From: an uncultured Oscillospiraceae bacterium
Lineage (GTDB): Bacteria > Bacillota > Clostridia > Oscillospirales > Acutalibacteraceae
Direction of reading: 5' to 3'
Assembly (NCBI GenBank): GCA_900542575.1
Contig: UQOE01000002.1
Location: 1 to 64,000, forward strand
Length of the DNA stretch: 64,000 bases
Positions 17,084 to 25,498 of this stretch are shown one piece after another. The translations under genes were made by a program, and so were the position numbers. The notes under the pieces are model-generated. The model did no database searches. It was not told the DNA's origin and saw only the letters and a program-made list of their open reading frames with translations. Numbering within the stretch: position 1 is the first letter of the stretch; every line of letters starts with the position of its first letter.

Positions 17084-17278
17084 GGAAAATCCTCCTTAAA
17101 AATACACGACGTTCATTCGCAGATGACTGCCAGAGGACCGTCCGGGATAATAAATGCTTAAATATAATAGCAAAAGCCCCATCGGTTCGCAAGAGTTTTT
17201 TTGAAACAGGGAGCATTTTTGCCCGCAATATGTTAAAATGTCTAGCGTAAAAGCGAAAGAAGGAGCGTGTTGCCCCGC

Positions 17279-17977
17279 ATGAGAATGCGCCGAAAGAAAA
17301 ATCTGGAATCCAGACTGGAAGCCTGTTCCGACTACCTGATTCCCGCCGAGACGGATGACCTCAATTTCAGCACCGCCGCCGAGCAGAAAGACTACATTGA
17401 CTGCGCCGCCCTGTTTGGGCGGGAGGCGCCGGTGTACCTCGAAATCGGATGCGGCAAAGGACAGTTTATCACAGAACTGGCTCAGCGGCACCCGGAAAAC
17501 AATTATCTTGCTGTGGAAAAAGTCGGAAACGTCATTGTCTCCGCCGCAGAGCGTGCCAAAGAACTCCGACTGCCTAACGTCCTCTTTATGAAGACGGGCG
17601 CGGAATATCTGGCCCGGTTTCTGCCGCCGCAGAGCATCAGCGGCATCTACCTTAACTTTTCCTGCCCGTTTCCCAAGCATTCTCACCGGACCCACCGCCT
17701 GACGCACCGCCGGTTTCTCGCCATCTACCGTACCATTATGAAACCGGACGCCTTTCTCTATCAGAAGACCGACAACATGCATTTCTTCGAATTTTCCATC
17801 GAGGAGCTCTCGAAGTCGGGCTTCGTCCTGCAGAATCTGTCTCTCGACCTGCACAGCAGCGACTTCGAGGGAAATATCGTCACCGAATACGAGAGCCGCT
17901 TTGTCGCCGAGGGCAAACCCATCTACCGGCTGGAAGCATACCTCTCCAATCCGGAACAAGGAGATGCATCTCATTGA
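17279..17977 (+). CDS. trmB: tRNA (guanine-N7-)-methyltransferase
   Basis: TrmB methylates G46 of tRNA with S-adenosylmethionine. The 232-residue protein has the SAM loop LEIGCGKGQFI, then AVEKVGNVIV and KTDNMHFFEFS. The usual 'NFSDPWPK'-type catalytic motif is altered to LNFSCPFPKHSHRTHR, with Cys in place of Asp. That change is unusual in an active site loop. The start is uncertain: ATG 17279 fits the family N-terminus, but TTG 17270 and GTG 17267 are closer to the AAGGAG. Confidence 0.88.
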   Translation: MRMRRKKNLESRLEACSDYLIPAETDDLNFSTAAEQKDYIDCAALFGREAPVYLEIGCGKGQFITELAQRHPENNYLAVEKVGNVIVSAAERAKELRLPNVLFMKTGAEYLARFLPPQSISGIYLNFSCPFPKHSHRTHRLTHRRFLAIYRTIMKPDAFLYQKTDNMHFFEFSIEELSKSGFVLQNLSLDLHSSDFEGNIVTEYESRFVAEGKPIYRLEAYLSNPEQGDASH

Positions 17978-18315
17978 GTACTTTTATTCTCTTTATGATC
18001 ATCGCAGCCCTGCTGCTCACAGGCACCATCATCTTCCAGGTGCTCGCATGGAAGCGCGGCGAGACCATCCACTGGGTCCTGACTTTTGTCATGGAAGTCA
18101 TCGGCAATTTTATGTACTTCATGCTGATGTTCTACTTTAATTCAGAGGCATCCGCTGCCCGTGAGCAGCTGCACGGTGCCATTGAATCGGGCCCGCCTTA
18201 CTCAAAGTTCGCGGTGGTCTGCCTCATGCTGGCACTGCTCTTCATCGGCCTGCTGCTCATCTCTATCGTACTGGCCATCGGACATCATGCGCTGAAGGAC
18301 CGCGGGGAACTCTGA
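17974..18315 (+). CDS. hypothetical three-TM membrane protein
   Basis: This 113-residue protein has three hydrophobic segments (about 2-25, 33-55 and 80-104). It starts at TTG 17974, overlapping the trmB stop (TTGA), with AAGGAG ten bases upstream. The overlap suggests co-translation with trmB. No family was recognised. It ends at a convergent terminator. Confidence 0.7.
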   Translation: MSTFILFMIIAALLLTGTIIFQVLAWKRGETIHWVLTFVMEVIGNFMYFMLMFYFNSEASAAREQLHGAIESGPPYSKFAVVCLMLALLFIGLLLISIVLAIGHHALKDRGEL

Positions 18316-18325
18316 AAACATGCAT

Positions 18326-18358
18326 AAAAAACGGCTCTCTGGTACCAGAGAGCCGTTT
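18326..18358. terminator. bidirectional intrinsic terminator
   Basis: AAACGGCTCTCTGG and CCAGAGAGCCGTTT pair almost end to end (loop TA), with A and T runs outside. It separates convergent genes. Confidence 0.9.
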
Positions 18359-18367
18359 CTTAATGCT

Positions 18368-19159
18368 TCAAATAAGATGATAATGCTGCAGCGCTTTTTC
18401 CAGTCCATCTGCGGACAGGTCTTCGGTAATGTAATCCGCCCTTTCTTTCACCGCATCCCGGGCGTTGCCCATGGCGGTGCCGTGGGCGGCAAATTCCATC
18501 ATATCGAGGTCGTTGAGGCCGTCCCCGAAGGCGTAGGTGTCAGCCCGAGAGACGCCGAGATGATCCAGCACCAGCTTCATGCCGCTTGTCTTGGAGCATC
18601 CGGGCTGGACCACCTCAAAGGTGGAGCCGCCGCGGCCGATGACGTGGAAATGGGCATTCAGAAAATCCAGGAACTCGGTGACCTCCGGATTATCCGGTTT
18701 GGTCCAGCAGAAGATCTTGTCAAAGTGGTAGTCCGGCGCGTCGATGCTGCCGTTCACATCCAGTCCCACCGAGCCAAAGTGCCGGCGGGATTTTTCCATA
18801 TACGGGTTCATCGGCCGGGAAGCATCGAAATACATGCCCGATTCACTCTCGTAGATGACATCGGAATCGCTGGCGCGGGCCAGGCGGATAACTTCCCGGG
18901 TCATGGGAACTGTGGCGGTAGCCCGGAGCAGCTCCGCGTCCTCCACAGCGACATGCATGCCGCAGGAGCAGACGTAGCCGTCAAAGCCGATGGCACGCAC
19001 CTTGGGGTCCACATGGGAATAGGGCCGGCCGGAGCAGAGGAAACAGAGAGCTCCCCCTTTCCGCGCCGCCCGGATAGACCGGACCGCCGAGCCGGGAACT
19101 TCGTAGTCAAAGTCCATGATTGTGCCGTCAACATCAAAAAAGAGAATGGGTACTGCCAT
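18368..19159 (-). CDS. HAD-superfamily phosphatase, Cof type
   Basis: This 263-residue hydrolase is of the HAD IIB (Cof) kind, which dephosphorylates small phosphorylated metabolites. Motif I is FFDVDGTIMDF with both aspartates. Motif II is in SGRPYSH. The late Lys and the loop AFGDGLNDLDMMEFA (motif IV) are present. The cap domain lies between residues about 85 and 185. It starts 9 bases after the secreted glycerophosphodiesterase gene, so the two may form an operon with phosphate-related roles. Confidence 0.9.
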   Translation of the reverse strand: MAVPILFFDVDGTIMDFDYEVPGSAVRSIRAARKGGALCFLCSGRPYSHVDPKVRAIGFDGYVCSCGMHVAVEDAELLRATATVPMTREVIRLARASDSDVIYESESGMYFDASRPMNPYMEKSRRHFGSVGLDVNGSIDAPDYHFDKIFCWTKPDNPEVTEFLDFLNAHFHVIGRGGSTFEVVQPGCSKTSGMKLVLDHLGVSRADTYAFGDGLNDLDMMEFAAHGTAMGNARDAVKERADYITEDLSADGLEKALQHYHLI

Positions 19160-19168
19160 AATGGTTCC

Positions 19169-20074
19169 TTAATTCTGAGCCGGAAGAAGCGTGTTGGTCG
19201 TAAGGTAGGCCGGGGAATCCAGGATCATGAGAAGCGAGGCAGAGGTCGGATCGTCCACGGTCCAGACGTTGGTCTCGACGCCCTCAAGACGGGAGAGCAG
19301 CGTGGAGGCTGGCATGAGAAGAGCGCCGTAGCCGTTGACATCAATGCCGCAGTTCTGCAGGAATCTGGCAGTCATGACTGTGCGCTGGGAAGTGGTGTTG
19401 GAGAGATACTGCTCATGGATCTTCGGGTCCAGTCTGCGGACGGAGGCGAGCGGCTGGGTATAGAACGAAATGACGATGGCGGTATCTTCAAAACCGTACT
19501 CTTTAATCTGCTCGACCAGCTTGTCGAAGGGCTGATTCAGGCCGATGTCCTTGAGCTCAATGACCGGGGTCAGGCCATTGTTTCTGCAGGTCTGCAGGAA
19601 CTCGGCCAGCGTCGGAGTCAGAAGGCCCGGGTACTTGTCGACATTGGCCCCATTCGTAATCGGGTGGGAGCGGACCTCTTCCAGGGTCATGTCCGGAATT
19701 TCTCCGTCATAGCCGGTCATACGCTTCAGATTGCGGTCGTGGCTGATGACCCAGACGCCGTCTTTGGTGGCGTGGATATCGGTCTCCACATATTTGAACC
19801 CGACTTTTGCCGCCTCTTCAAAGGCGGGGATGGTGTTTTCCGGTGCCGCCGTGCCGAGGCCGCGGTGGGCGACCAACTTAACGTTGTCGGCATTTTTTAC
19901 ATTGGTGATAGAATTCTGTTTCTTGTACTGAATGTCCTGACTGTTCTGAATCTGCTGGATGAGTCCGCCGGAATTCTGCTGACCGGCAGCGAAAACGGTG
20001 CAGGGCATACAGATGGACAGCACCATAGCAAGTGCAAGCAGAATGGACAGGATGGATTTGCGTTTCATATTCAT
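19169..20074 (-). CDS. secreted glycerophosphodiester phosphodiesterase
   Basis: This 301-residue enzyme hydrolyses glycerophosphodiesters to glycerol-3-phosphate and an alcohol. A signal peptide (about 1-28, ending CTVFA) precedes the GDPD barrel: LVAHRGLGTAAPENT, then YVETDIHATKDGVWV and SHDRN, with VIELKD further on. These hold the catalytic His pair and the metal-binding Glu and Asp. It is next to a close paralogue that is membrane-anchored. It probably acts outside the cell on lipid head groups or teichoic acid products. Confidence 0.93.
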   Translation of the reverse strand: MNMKRKSILSILLALAMVLSICMPCTVFAAGQQNSGGLIQQIQNSQDIQYKKQNSITNVKNADNVKLVAHRGLGTAAPENTIPAFEEAAKVGFKYVETDIHATKDGVWVISHDRNLKRMTGYDGEIPDMTLEEVRSHPITNGANVDKYPGLLTPTLAEFLQTCRNNGLTPVIELKDIGLNQPFDKLVEQIKEYGFEDTAIVISFYTQPLASVRRLDPKIHEQYLSNTTSQRTVMTARFLQNCGIDVNGYGALLMPASTLLSRLEGVETNVWTVDDPTSASLLMILDSPAYLTTNTLLPAQN

Positions 20075-20139
20075 TTCTCCTTGAATGGAAAAGAAGAACT
20101 GTGCCGGGAGGCGCAGTCCTCTTTTTCCGTTTTTTTCTT

Positions 20140-21081
20140 TTAAAAGTTCTGTGCGATGTAGTTCTTGACAAAAGCCTCTTCCTTGGCGTCCGGAAGAATG
20201 CAGTTAGTGGTCAGGAAGGTGACGCCGTTGGCGACTGCTTCCTCAGCCGGCTTCTTGTCGTCAACGGTCCATACATTCAGAACCAGGCCCTCATCGATGG
20301 CCTTTTTGGCGACGTCGGGGAACTCATTGACCGAGTTGTAGTCGATGTCCAGGCCGCAGTTGCCGAGCTGTTCTGCGAATGCGATGGCGCTGGTGTCCAT
20401 GTTGTCGGACAGCCACATCATCTTGACGTTCTTGTCCAGCTTGCGGAGTGCGAGCATTGGCTCTTTCTCGAAGGAGATGAACGTCGTGCGGTCCAGCATG
20501 TCATACTTCTTGAGGATGTTGATGACGTTCTCATACGGAGCATTCGGGTCGTCGAGCTTCATCTCGATAACTGGGTAGAGGTCGTTTTCCTTGAGGCATT
20601 TGATCCACTCGTCAAAGGTTGGGGTGACAAGATTCTTATACTTCTTGATGTTGGCTCCCTCAATGATGGGATGGGACTGCACCTCTTTAAGGGTCATGTC
20701 CTTGATTTCCCCGTCATAGCCGGTCATACGGACCAGATTGTCGTCGTGGCTGATAACCCAGACGTTGTCCTTCGTGGTCATGATGTCAGTCTCGACAAAT
20801 TTGTAGCCGGCCTTTGCGGCCTCTACATAGGCAGGGAGTGTATTCTCTGGTGCCTTGGAAGAGAGCCCGCGGTGGGCGACAAGGACGGTGTTTTCTCCGC
20901 CTTCTACTTTGCTGACGCTGAACTCCTTTGCGTACTGGCAGAAATAGTCGTCACGGCGCTTATTGTTCTTCGGAATAAAAATGCAGAGGAAGATGATAAC
21001 CAGCACGAGAATAACGGCGAGGCAGATATAAAGTGCTTTTCTTCCGTTCTTTTTTCCCGCAGCTGCTTCATTGTTGGCCAT
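20140..21081 (-). CDS. membrane-anchored glycerophosphodiester phosphodiesterase
   Basis: This 313-residue paralogue of the gene just downstream has a short basic cytoplasmic tail and one TM segment (about 16-36) in place of a cleavable signal. The GDPD core then reads LVAHRGLSSKAPENT, FVETDIMTTKDNVWV and SHDDN, with VIEMKLDD. The two enzymes share long identical stretches, indicating a tandem duplication. ATG 21081 follows AAGGAG. It probably hydrolyses the same class of substrate while held at the membrane face. Confidence 0.92.
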   Translation of the reverse strand: MANNEAAAGKKNGRKALYICLAVILVLVIIFLCIFIPKNNKRRDDYFCQYAKEFSVSKVEGGENTVLVAHRGLSSKAPENTLPAYVEAAKAGYKFVETDIMTTKDNVWVISHDDNLVRMTGYDGEIKDMTLKEVQSHPIIEGANIKKYKNLVTPTFDEWIKCLKENDLYPVIEMKLDDPNAPYENVINILKKYDMLDRTTFISFEKEPMLALRKLDKNVKMMWLSDNMDTSAIAFAEQLGNCGLDIDYNSVNEFPDVAKKAIDEGLVLNVWTVDDKKPAEEAVANGVTFLTTNCILPDAKEEAFVKNYIAQNF

Positions 21082-21162
21082 AATGTTTTCTCCTTTCCAA
21101 CGGGCCGGTCCGGCCCCTTTTGACACCTCTCATTATAACGCGATGTACCTGCGAGGAAAAGC

Positions 21163-21203
21163 AAAAAAGGCCGGTGTCCTGTTAAAAGGCACCAGTCTTT
21201 TTT
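21163..21203 (-). terminator. intrinsic terminator after the small secreted protein gene
   Basis: On the minus strand GACTGGTGCC and GGACACCGGCC pair with mismatches around an A/T loop, followed by TTTTTT. Confidence 0.65.
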
Positions 21204-21265
21204 GATAGTTGTGTTAAATTTTTGGAAAATCTGTGCAACAGATTTCCCGACTCGTCTGAAAATAC

Positions 21266-21448
21266 TTATTCAGCCGGAGTCTCAACGTTCTCAGCAACGA
21301 CAGCCGTAGTCGTGGACTCACCCTGCTCAGCAGAAGCGACCTTGGTGACGTTGGAGAAGGAATCAAGGAGAGATGCAGAAGCCGGGATAGCGGCAAGAGC
21401 AACAGCCATGATAACGGAGAGCATGATTGCAAGAACTTTCTTAGACAT
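21266..21448 (-). CDS. small secreted acidic peptide
   Basis: This 60-residue protein starts at ATG 21448 after AAAGGAA. It has a classical signal peptide (MSKKVLAIMLSVIMAVALAA) with a likely cut after PASA. The mature part of about 35 residues is acidic, lacks Cys and is rich in Thr, Val, Ala and Glu. It has its own terminator. No family was recognised; it could be a secreted peptide or a relic of a larger cell-wall protein. Confidence 0.7.
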   Translation of the reverse strand: MSKKVLAIMLSVIMAVALAAIPASASLLDSFSNVTKVASAEQGESTTTAVVAENVETPAE

Positions 21449-21565
21449 AGTAGTATTTCCTTTCACTGTCTACAATTTTGCCGCGGATGCGGCAATTTCC
21501 TGTTTATTATACCAGACAAAACATCTGATGTGAGGTATTGTAACGAAAAAAGTTTAAATTACCCT

Positions 21566-21594
21566 AAAAAAAGACCCATGCAGGACCTTTCTCT
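21566..21594 (-). terminator. weak terminator after the aldose epimerase gene
   Basis: On the minus strand AAAGGTCC and GGGTCTTT pair imperfectly around TGCAT, and seven T follow. Confidence 0.45.
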
Positions 21595-21626
21595 ACAAAA
21601 CGGGGGCGATTTGTAAGAGAATTACA

Positions 21627-22508
21627 TCAGGAGAAGGTCAGAGAGAAGGAGGCTTCAATTGTTTTCCCCGGAGCGAGCTCCTGCTCACCGAATTTTTCCG
21701 GGAGCTCCCCCTGAAATCCCATGTTGTCGCACCGCCCGATCCAGGGCTCAAGGCACACATACGGGGCGTCCGCACGGGGTTTGGACCAGAGACCAAACGA
21801 TGGAAACCCGGCACATTCCATGGTGACATAGGGACTTCCGTCCGGATAGCAGAGAACGGCGCGTGAGATCTGCCCGCCGTCAAAAATCAGTGCATCGCGG
21901 TCAAAGAGATCCGGGGTAAGCGCCAGCTTCCCGCCCGGAAGGACCAGTTCAGAGGAGTGCTGCCAGTCGACGGAGGCCGTCGATGGGTCGATTAAGACAT
22001 ATTCCAGCCGGTCACGGCCGAAGTCGACCGTGTAGCCGCTCTTGTCCGGAAATGCGGCAGAAGGCCAGTTGAAGGCCGGATGGGCGCCGATGGAGAAATA
22101 GAGCGGCTCACTCTCCGAAGGGTTGAAGACCTGCCAGAGGACCTGGAGCGTTCTCCATTCCAGATAATAGGCAATCTGCAGGCGGAAGGAAAACGGATAG
22201 TTTTTCTTTGTTTCCGGAGTGTCTGTCAGCTCATAGGTGACTTCGCCCTCTGAGGCGTCGACGAAGCGAAAATCGAGGTCTCTGGCAAAGCCGTGCTGGC
22301 CCATCTCATATTCGTTTCCCCGGTAGCGGTAGCGGCCGCCGTTGACCTTTCCGACAAAGGGAAAGAGCACCGGAGCGTGACGGGCCCAGTAAGCCGGGTC
22401 GGCAGTCCAGATGTCCTCCTGCTGCCGCTGTTTGTCATATACGCTGGTGAGCTCTGCTCCGTGCTCCGAGACGGAGACCCGCAAATACTCATTTTCCATA
22501 ACGGTCAT
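21627..22508 (-). CDS. aldose 1-epimerase family protein (LacX-like)
   Basis: This 293-residue protein has the galactose mutarotase fold and is closest to the LacX-like branch. Motifs seen are APVLFPFVGKVNGGRY, the HGFARD catalytic His region, and IGAHPAFNWP with the second His. Members interconvert anomers of aldoses or act on phosphosugars; the substrate here is unknown. The ATG at 22508 follows AGGGGG. It is 14 bases from the cysteine-synthase-like gene, on the same strand. Confidence 0.88.
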   Translation of the reverse strand: MTVMENEYLRVSVSEHGAELTSVYDKQRQQEDIWTADPAYWARHAPVLFPFVGKVNGGRYRYRGNEYEMGQHGFARDLDFRFVDASEGEVTYELTDTPETKKNYPFSFRLQIAYYLEWRTLQVLWQVFNPSESEPLYFSIGAHPAFNWPSAAFPDKSGYTVDFGRDRLEYVLIDPSTASVDWQHSSELVLPGGKLALTPDLFDRDALIFDGGQISRAVLCYPDGSPYVTMECAGFPSFGLWSKPRADAPYVCLEPWIGRCDNMGFQGELPEKFGEQELAPGKTIEASFSLTFS

Positions 22509-22522
22509 GGAAGTTCCCCCTT

Positions 22523-23458
22523 TTATTCACCTGCAAAGAGCGGCGTTGAGAAATAGCGTTCCGCCGTGTCCGGAAGAACGGTCACTACCGTCTTGCCCGG
22601 CCCGAGTTTTTTCGCAAGGCGGACCGCGGCTGCCACATTGGTTCCGGCGGAGATACCGCACATAATGCCTTCCCGACGGGCCAGCTCCTTGGCGGTCTGG
22701 ATGGCCTCAGTGTCGGAGATGATGCAGATATCCTCATAGATGTTCTGGTTCAGAATGCCCGGGATGACGCCGTCTCCGATGCCCATCTGCAGGTGGGTGC
22801 CGACAGATCCGCCCGAGAGAATGGCCGCATGCTCCGGTTCCACCGCCCAAATGGTGATGTCCGGGAATGAGGCCTTCAGCGCCTCGCCGATACCGGTGAT
22901 GGTGCCGCCCGTGCCGATTCCGGAGCAGAACCCGTCGGCCGTGCGTCCGCCGAGGTCTTCCAGGATTTCCCGGGCCGTAAAGTTCTTCTGCGCCAGGGTG
23001 TTGTTGGGGTTTTCAAACTGCTGCGGGACGAAAACTTTCGGGTTCTCCTCCGCCATCTCCATGGCCTCCCGCTGGCACTCCTCTATGCAGGCGCCGATGT
23101 CCCCTGCATCATGGACCAGGATTACCTCAGCCCCATAATGGTGTACCAGCTTGCGCCGCTCCTCACTGACGGAGTCGGGCATGATAATGATGGTCCGGTA
23201 CCCGCGGACGGCACCCACCAGCGCGAGTCCAATGCCCTGGTTTCCGCTGGTCGGCTCTACAATAATGGTGTCCTCATTGATTTTCCCCGCCTTCTCGGCC
23301 TCGGAGATCATATTGAGGGCCGTACGGGTCTTGATAGATCCTCCGACATTGAGCCCCTCAAACTTTACGAGAATTTCCGCGCCGTCTTTCGGTGCGAGAT
23401 GGTTCAGGCGGATCAGCGGGGTGTGGCCCACCGCTTCCAGTATGTCTTGGTATATCAC
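22523..23458 (-). CDS. cysteine synthase family PLP enzyme
   Basis: This 311-residue fold-II PLP enzyme is similar to O-acetylserine sulfhydrylase. GTG 23458 has AGGAGA upstream, and the protein begins VIYQDILEAVGHTPLIRL. The PLP lysine lies in GGSIKTRTA, the substrate loop is EPTSGNQGIGLA, and the phosphate loop is GIGTGGTITG. Canonical CysK has GSVKDR and TSGNTG, so Thr and Gln replace residues near the active site. Cysteine synthesis is likely, but a related beta-replacement substrate is possible. Confidence 0.87.
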   Translation of the reverse strand: MIYQDILEAVGHTPLIRLNHLAPKDGAEILVKFEGLNVGGSIKTRTALNMISEAEKAGKINEDTIIVEPTSGNQGIGLALVGAVRGYRTIIIMPDSVSEERRKLVHHYGAEVILVHDAGDIGACIEECQREAMEMAEENPKVFVPQQFENPNNTLAQKNFTAREILEDLGGRTADGFCSGIGTGGTITGIGEALKASFPDITIWAVEPEHAAILSGGSVGTHLQMGIGDGVIPGILNQNIYEDICIISDTEAIQTAKELARREGIMCGISAGTNVAAAVRLAKKLGPGKTVVTVLPDTAERYFSTPLFAGE

Positions 23459-23562
23459 TTTTTCGTCTCTCCTGTCACGGCTCTTCCAAAAGCCAAAAAT
23501 CTCTATTATTGTAGCATCTTTTCCCCGGGAAAAACAGGAATACATCGGTACGGAAACGAAAT

Positions 23563-23606
23563 GGGGCACACTGCCGAATGACTTCAGCAGTGTGCCCTTC
23601 TTGTTT
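23563..23606 (-). terminator. hairpin terminator after the CAP-domain gene
   Basis: GGGCACACTGC and GCAGTGTGCCCC pair around an 11-base loop; the minus-strand tail is ATTTCGTTT, so it is of moderate strength. Confidence 0.65.
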
Positions 23607-23622
23607 CTATAGATTGGTAATA

Positions 23623-24669
23623 TCAGGAAACCGTTACATTTTTGTTGACCGTCTTGCCGAACAGAGTGGCCGAGACGCTGGTCTTGCCTGCAGCGACGCC
23701 GGTCAGAATTCCGCTGCTGGAGATGGTGGCAGCTGCCGTGTTGCTGCTGACCCAGATCGGATCTTCGTGGAAGCTTACCGTGAAAGTGCCGTTATAGCTG
23801 TCCGCATTGGCGTCGGTATAGGAACCGTTGACCGCGTAGCGGTACCGTTTGCCGACCGAGACCGAAGAGGGACCGGCCAGACGCAGCGTGACGTTGGAGC
23901 GGAGCACGTCGACATCTACGGTGGTGGAGCCGAAGTCGCCCTGTGGCTCCGTCGAGAGGCTGGACTCTTTGGAGAGCTCTGCGCAGACACAGCGGCGCAC
24001 GGTGCCTTCGCCGACCGAGAAGCTGCTTACGCCGATGTACTTGTAGTCCGGATTGATGAGGTTATAGTAATTGCCCGTAGTGTCGTCGAAAGTCTTGGAC
24101 TCGGCATACGTCTGCTTTCCGGCATACCAGTCGTCCAGGGCCTCATCGACCGATTTACCCCAAGCGAGATTTTCCGCATCCGGCTGGACGCCGTCACCGC
24201 TGGCGGCAGTATACCAGACGTCGCCATTGGTACGGGTATGAGAGGCGCTGAGGATGGACTCCACCACACGCTGTCGGGCGATGGATTCCATGTCGCCGGA
24301 CCATTTCAGCGGGACATATTTGGAGACCAGGCCCTCGTCAAAAGCCTCTTTGCGGGCGGCATTGATGAGGTCCAGGACGTCCTGCCGGTCAAACGTGTCA
24401 TAGAGACCGCTGACCATAACAGTGAGAATTTTGGAAACCTGCTGCTGAGAACCGGAAGATGCTGTATTTCCGGCCGAAGGAGCTGCTGTCCCCGGATTCT
24501 GGTCGGTGGATACCGCAGCCGTCGCTTCCCGGTGTTTGCCGGTCGTGCTGCTGCTCTGATTTGGGATTAAATTTGTGAGCTTGAGTGCGGCAAACGATGG
24601 AACCGCACAGAAAACGGCCATGACGACGGACAGAACCACGGCCGCCAGTTTGCGCCAAGTTTTTCGCAT
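23623..24669 (-). CDS. secreted CAP/SCP-domain protein with C-terminal Ig-like domain
   Basis: This 348-residue protein has a signal peptide (about 1-28, ending PSFA), a Ser/Thr/Ala linker (30-78) and a CAP domain (about 85-230) recognised by LINAARKEAF, the ASHTRTNGD histidine region and AENLAWG. At the end (about 265-348) is a bacterial Ig-like (BIG_2) domain ending GVAAGKTSVSATLFG. CAP proteins in Clostridia are extracellular with varied roles; BIG_2 domains often bind the cell surface. It is a single gene. Confidence 0.88.
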   Translation of the reverse strand: MRKTWRKLAAVVLSVVMAVFCAVPSFAALKLTNLIPNQSSSTTGKHREATAAVSTDQNPGTAAPSAGNTASSGSQQQVSKILTVMVSGLYDTFDRQDVLDLINAARKEAFDEGLVSKYVPLKWSGDMESIARQRVVESILSASHTRTNGDVWYTAASGDGVQPDAENLAWGKSVDEALDDWYAGKQTYAESKTFDDTTGNYYNLINPDYKYIGVSSFSVGEGTVRRCVCAELSKESSLSTEPQGDFGSTTVDVDVLRSNVTLRLAGPSSVSVGKRYRYAVNGSYTDANADSYNGTFTVSFHEDPIWVSSNTAAATISSSGILTGVAAGKTSVSATLFGKTVNKNVTVS

Positions 24670-24790
24670 AGTTTATCTCCTCCATGGCAATTGTGCCGTG
24701 CCGCACGGCAGGGCATAATTTGAAAAGCTAATTTATAATATAATAGTTTACTGTAAAAAATCTGAAGTTTGTCGGTCCTTTCAAAAAGAT

Positions 24791-24819
24791 TTGATTTTTC
24801 AGAGCAATCTGTGTATACT
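24791..24819 (+). promoter_or_regulatory. tRNA-Arg promoter
   Basis: TTGATT (24791-24796) and TATACT (24814-24819) are 17 bases apart, immediately before the tRNA. Confidence 0.85.
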
Positions 24820-24831
24820 GTTTAGCGATGT

Positions 24832-24908
24832 GCGGTCGTAGCCCAGCTGGATAGAGCGCAGGACTCCGACTCCTGAGGCCGTGGGTTCGAATCCCACCGA
24901 TCGCGCCA
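24832..24908 (+). tRNA. tRNA-Arg (anticodon CCG)
   Basis: This is a full cloverleaf with encoded CCA. The acceptor GCGGTCG pairs with CGATCGC (one G-U). The D arm reads TAGCCCAGCTGGATAGAGCG. The anticodon stem CAGGA/TCCTG holds the loop CTCCGAC, giving anticodon CCG, which reads the Arg codon CGG. The T arm is GTGGG-TTCGAAT-CCCAC. It has its own promoter and terminator, so it is a single-gene unit. Confidence 0.97.
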
Positions 24909-24915
24909 GACACAC

Positions 24916-24953
24916 AAGACGATCCGTCCGAATGGACGGATCGTCTTTTTTGT
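24916..24953 (+). terminator. intrinsic terminator after tRNA-Arg
   Basis: AGACGATCCGTCC and GGACGGATCGTCT pair around GAAT, followed by TTTTTT; it may serve the convergent minus-strand gene too. Confidence 0.92.
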
Positions 24954-24966
24954 TTCTGCCTTCTGT

Positions 24967-25440
24967 TTACTGAATGGTCAGCACCTTGGCATAGGGCCGT
25001 GAATCCTCATTATAAGTGAGAATGACGCGGACCTGCTCCCCTTTCTTCCAGACGCCGGATTCCACCGAGACCTTTGGGCTGGGACGGCGGTGTTTGGGCG
25101 CAACGCGGTCATTGTCAATGTGCAGCGCCTGATAGCCTTTTTCATAAGAGGAGAGATCCTCCCTGACGACGCGGTCGCATTCTCTGCGGGAATCACACTG
25201 CTCCACGTCGCTGTAGAGCTGTTTCTGCCAAACATGGGCGTAGCTGCTGACACGGGCCGTCTCCCGCTTCTGGACCAGACCGATGCCGAGTGCGCCGGCA
25301 CAGGTGAGTAGCACACAGACCACGCCGATGATAATCAGGCTCAGCCGATTTCGTTTTTGTCCCTGTGCCAGGATGACAAAGGAAATAACCATACCCAGGA
25401 CACAGACGAGCAGCGCCAAGAGAAAAGTTTTGCAGATCAT
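24967..25440 (-). CDS. hypothetical membrane-anchored protein
   Basis: This 157-residue protein has two N-terminal TM helices (about 4-26 and 34-56) and then a soluble, charged C-terminal domain of about 100 residues. The domain begins at an ARVSSYAHVW stretch and ends in a predicted beta-rich part (SGVWKKGEQVRVILTYN). No family was recognised. It is convergent with the tRNA gene and followed upstream by sfsA on the same strand at a 58-base gap. Confidence 0.65.
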   Translation of the reverse strand: MICKTFLLALLVCVLGMVISFVILAQGQKRNRLSLIIIGVVCVLLTCAGALGIGLVQKRETARVSSYAHVWQKQLYSDVEQCDSRRECDRVVREDLSSYEKGYQALHIDNDRVAPKHRRPSPKVSVESGVWKKGEQVRVILTYNEDSRPYAKVLTIQ

Positions 25441-25498
25441 AAAAAGCCTCTCCGTTTCAATTCTGTTATTATGGTAGCAAGATTTCGGAAAAGTGCAA

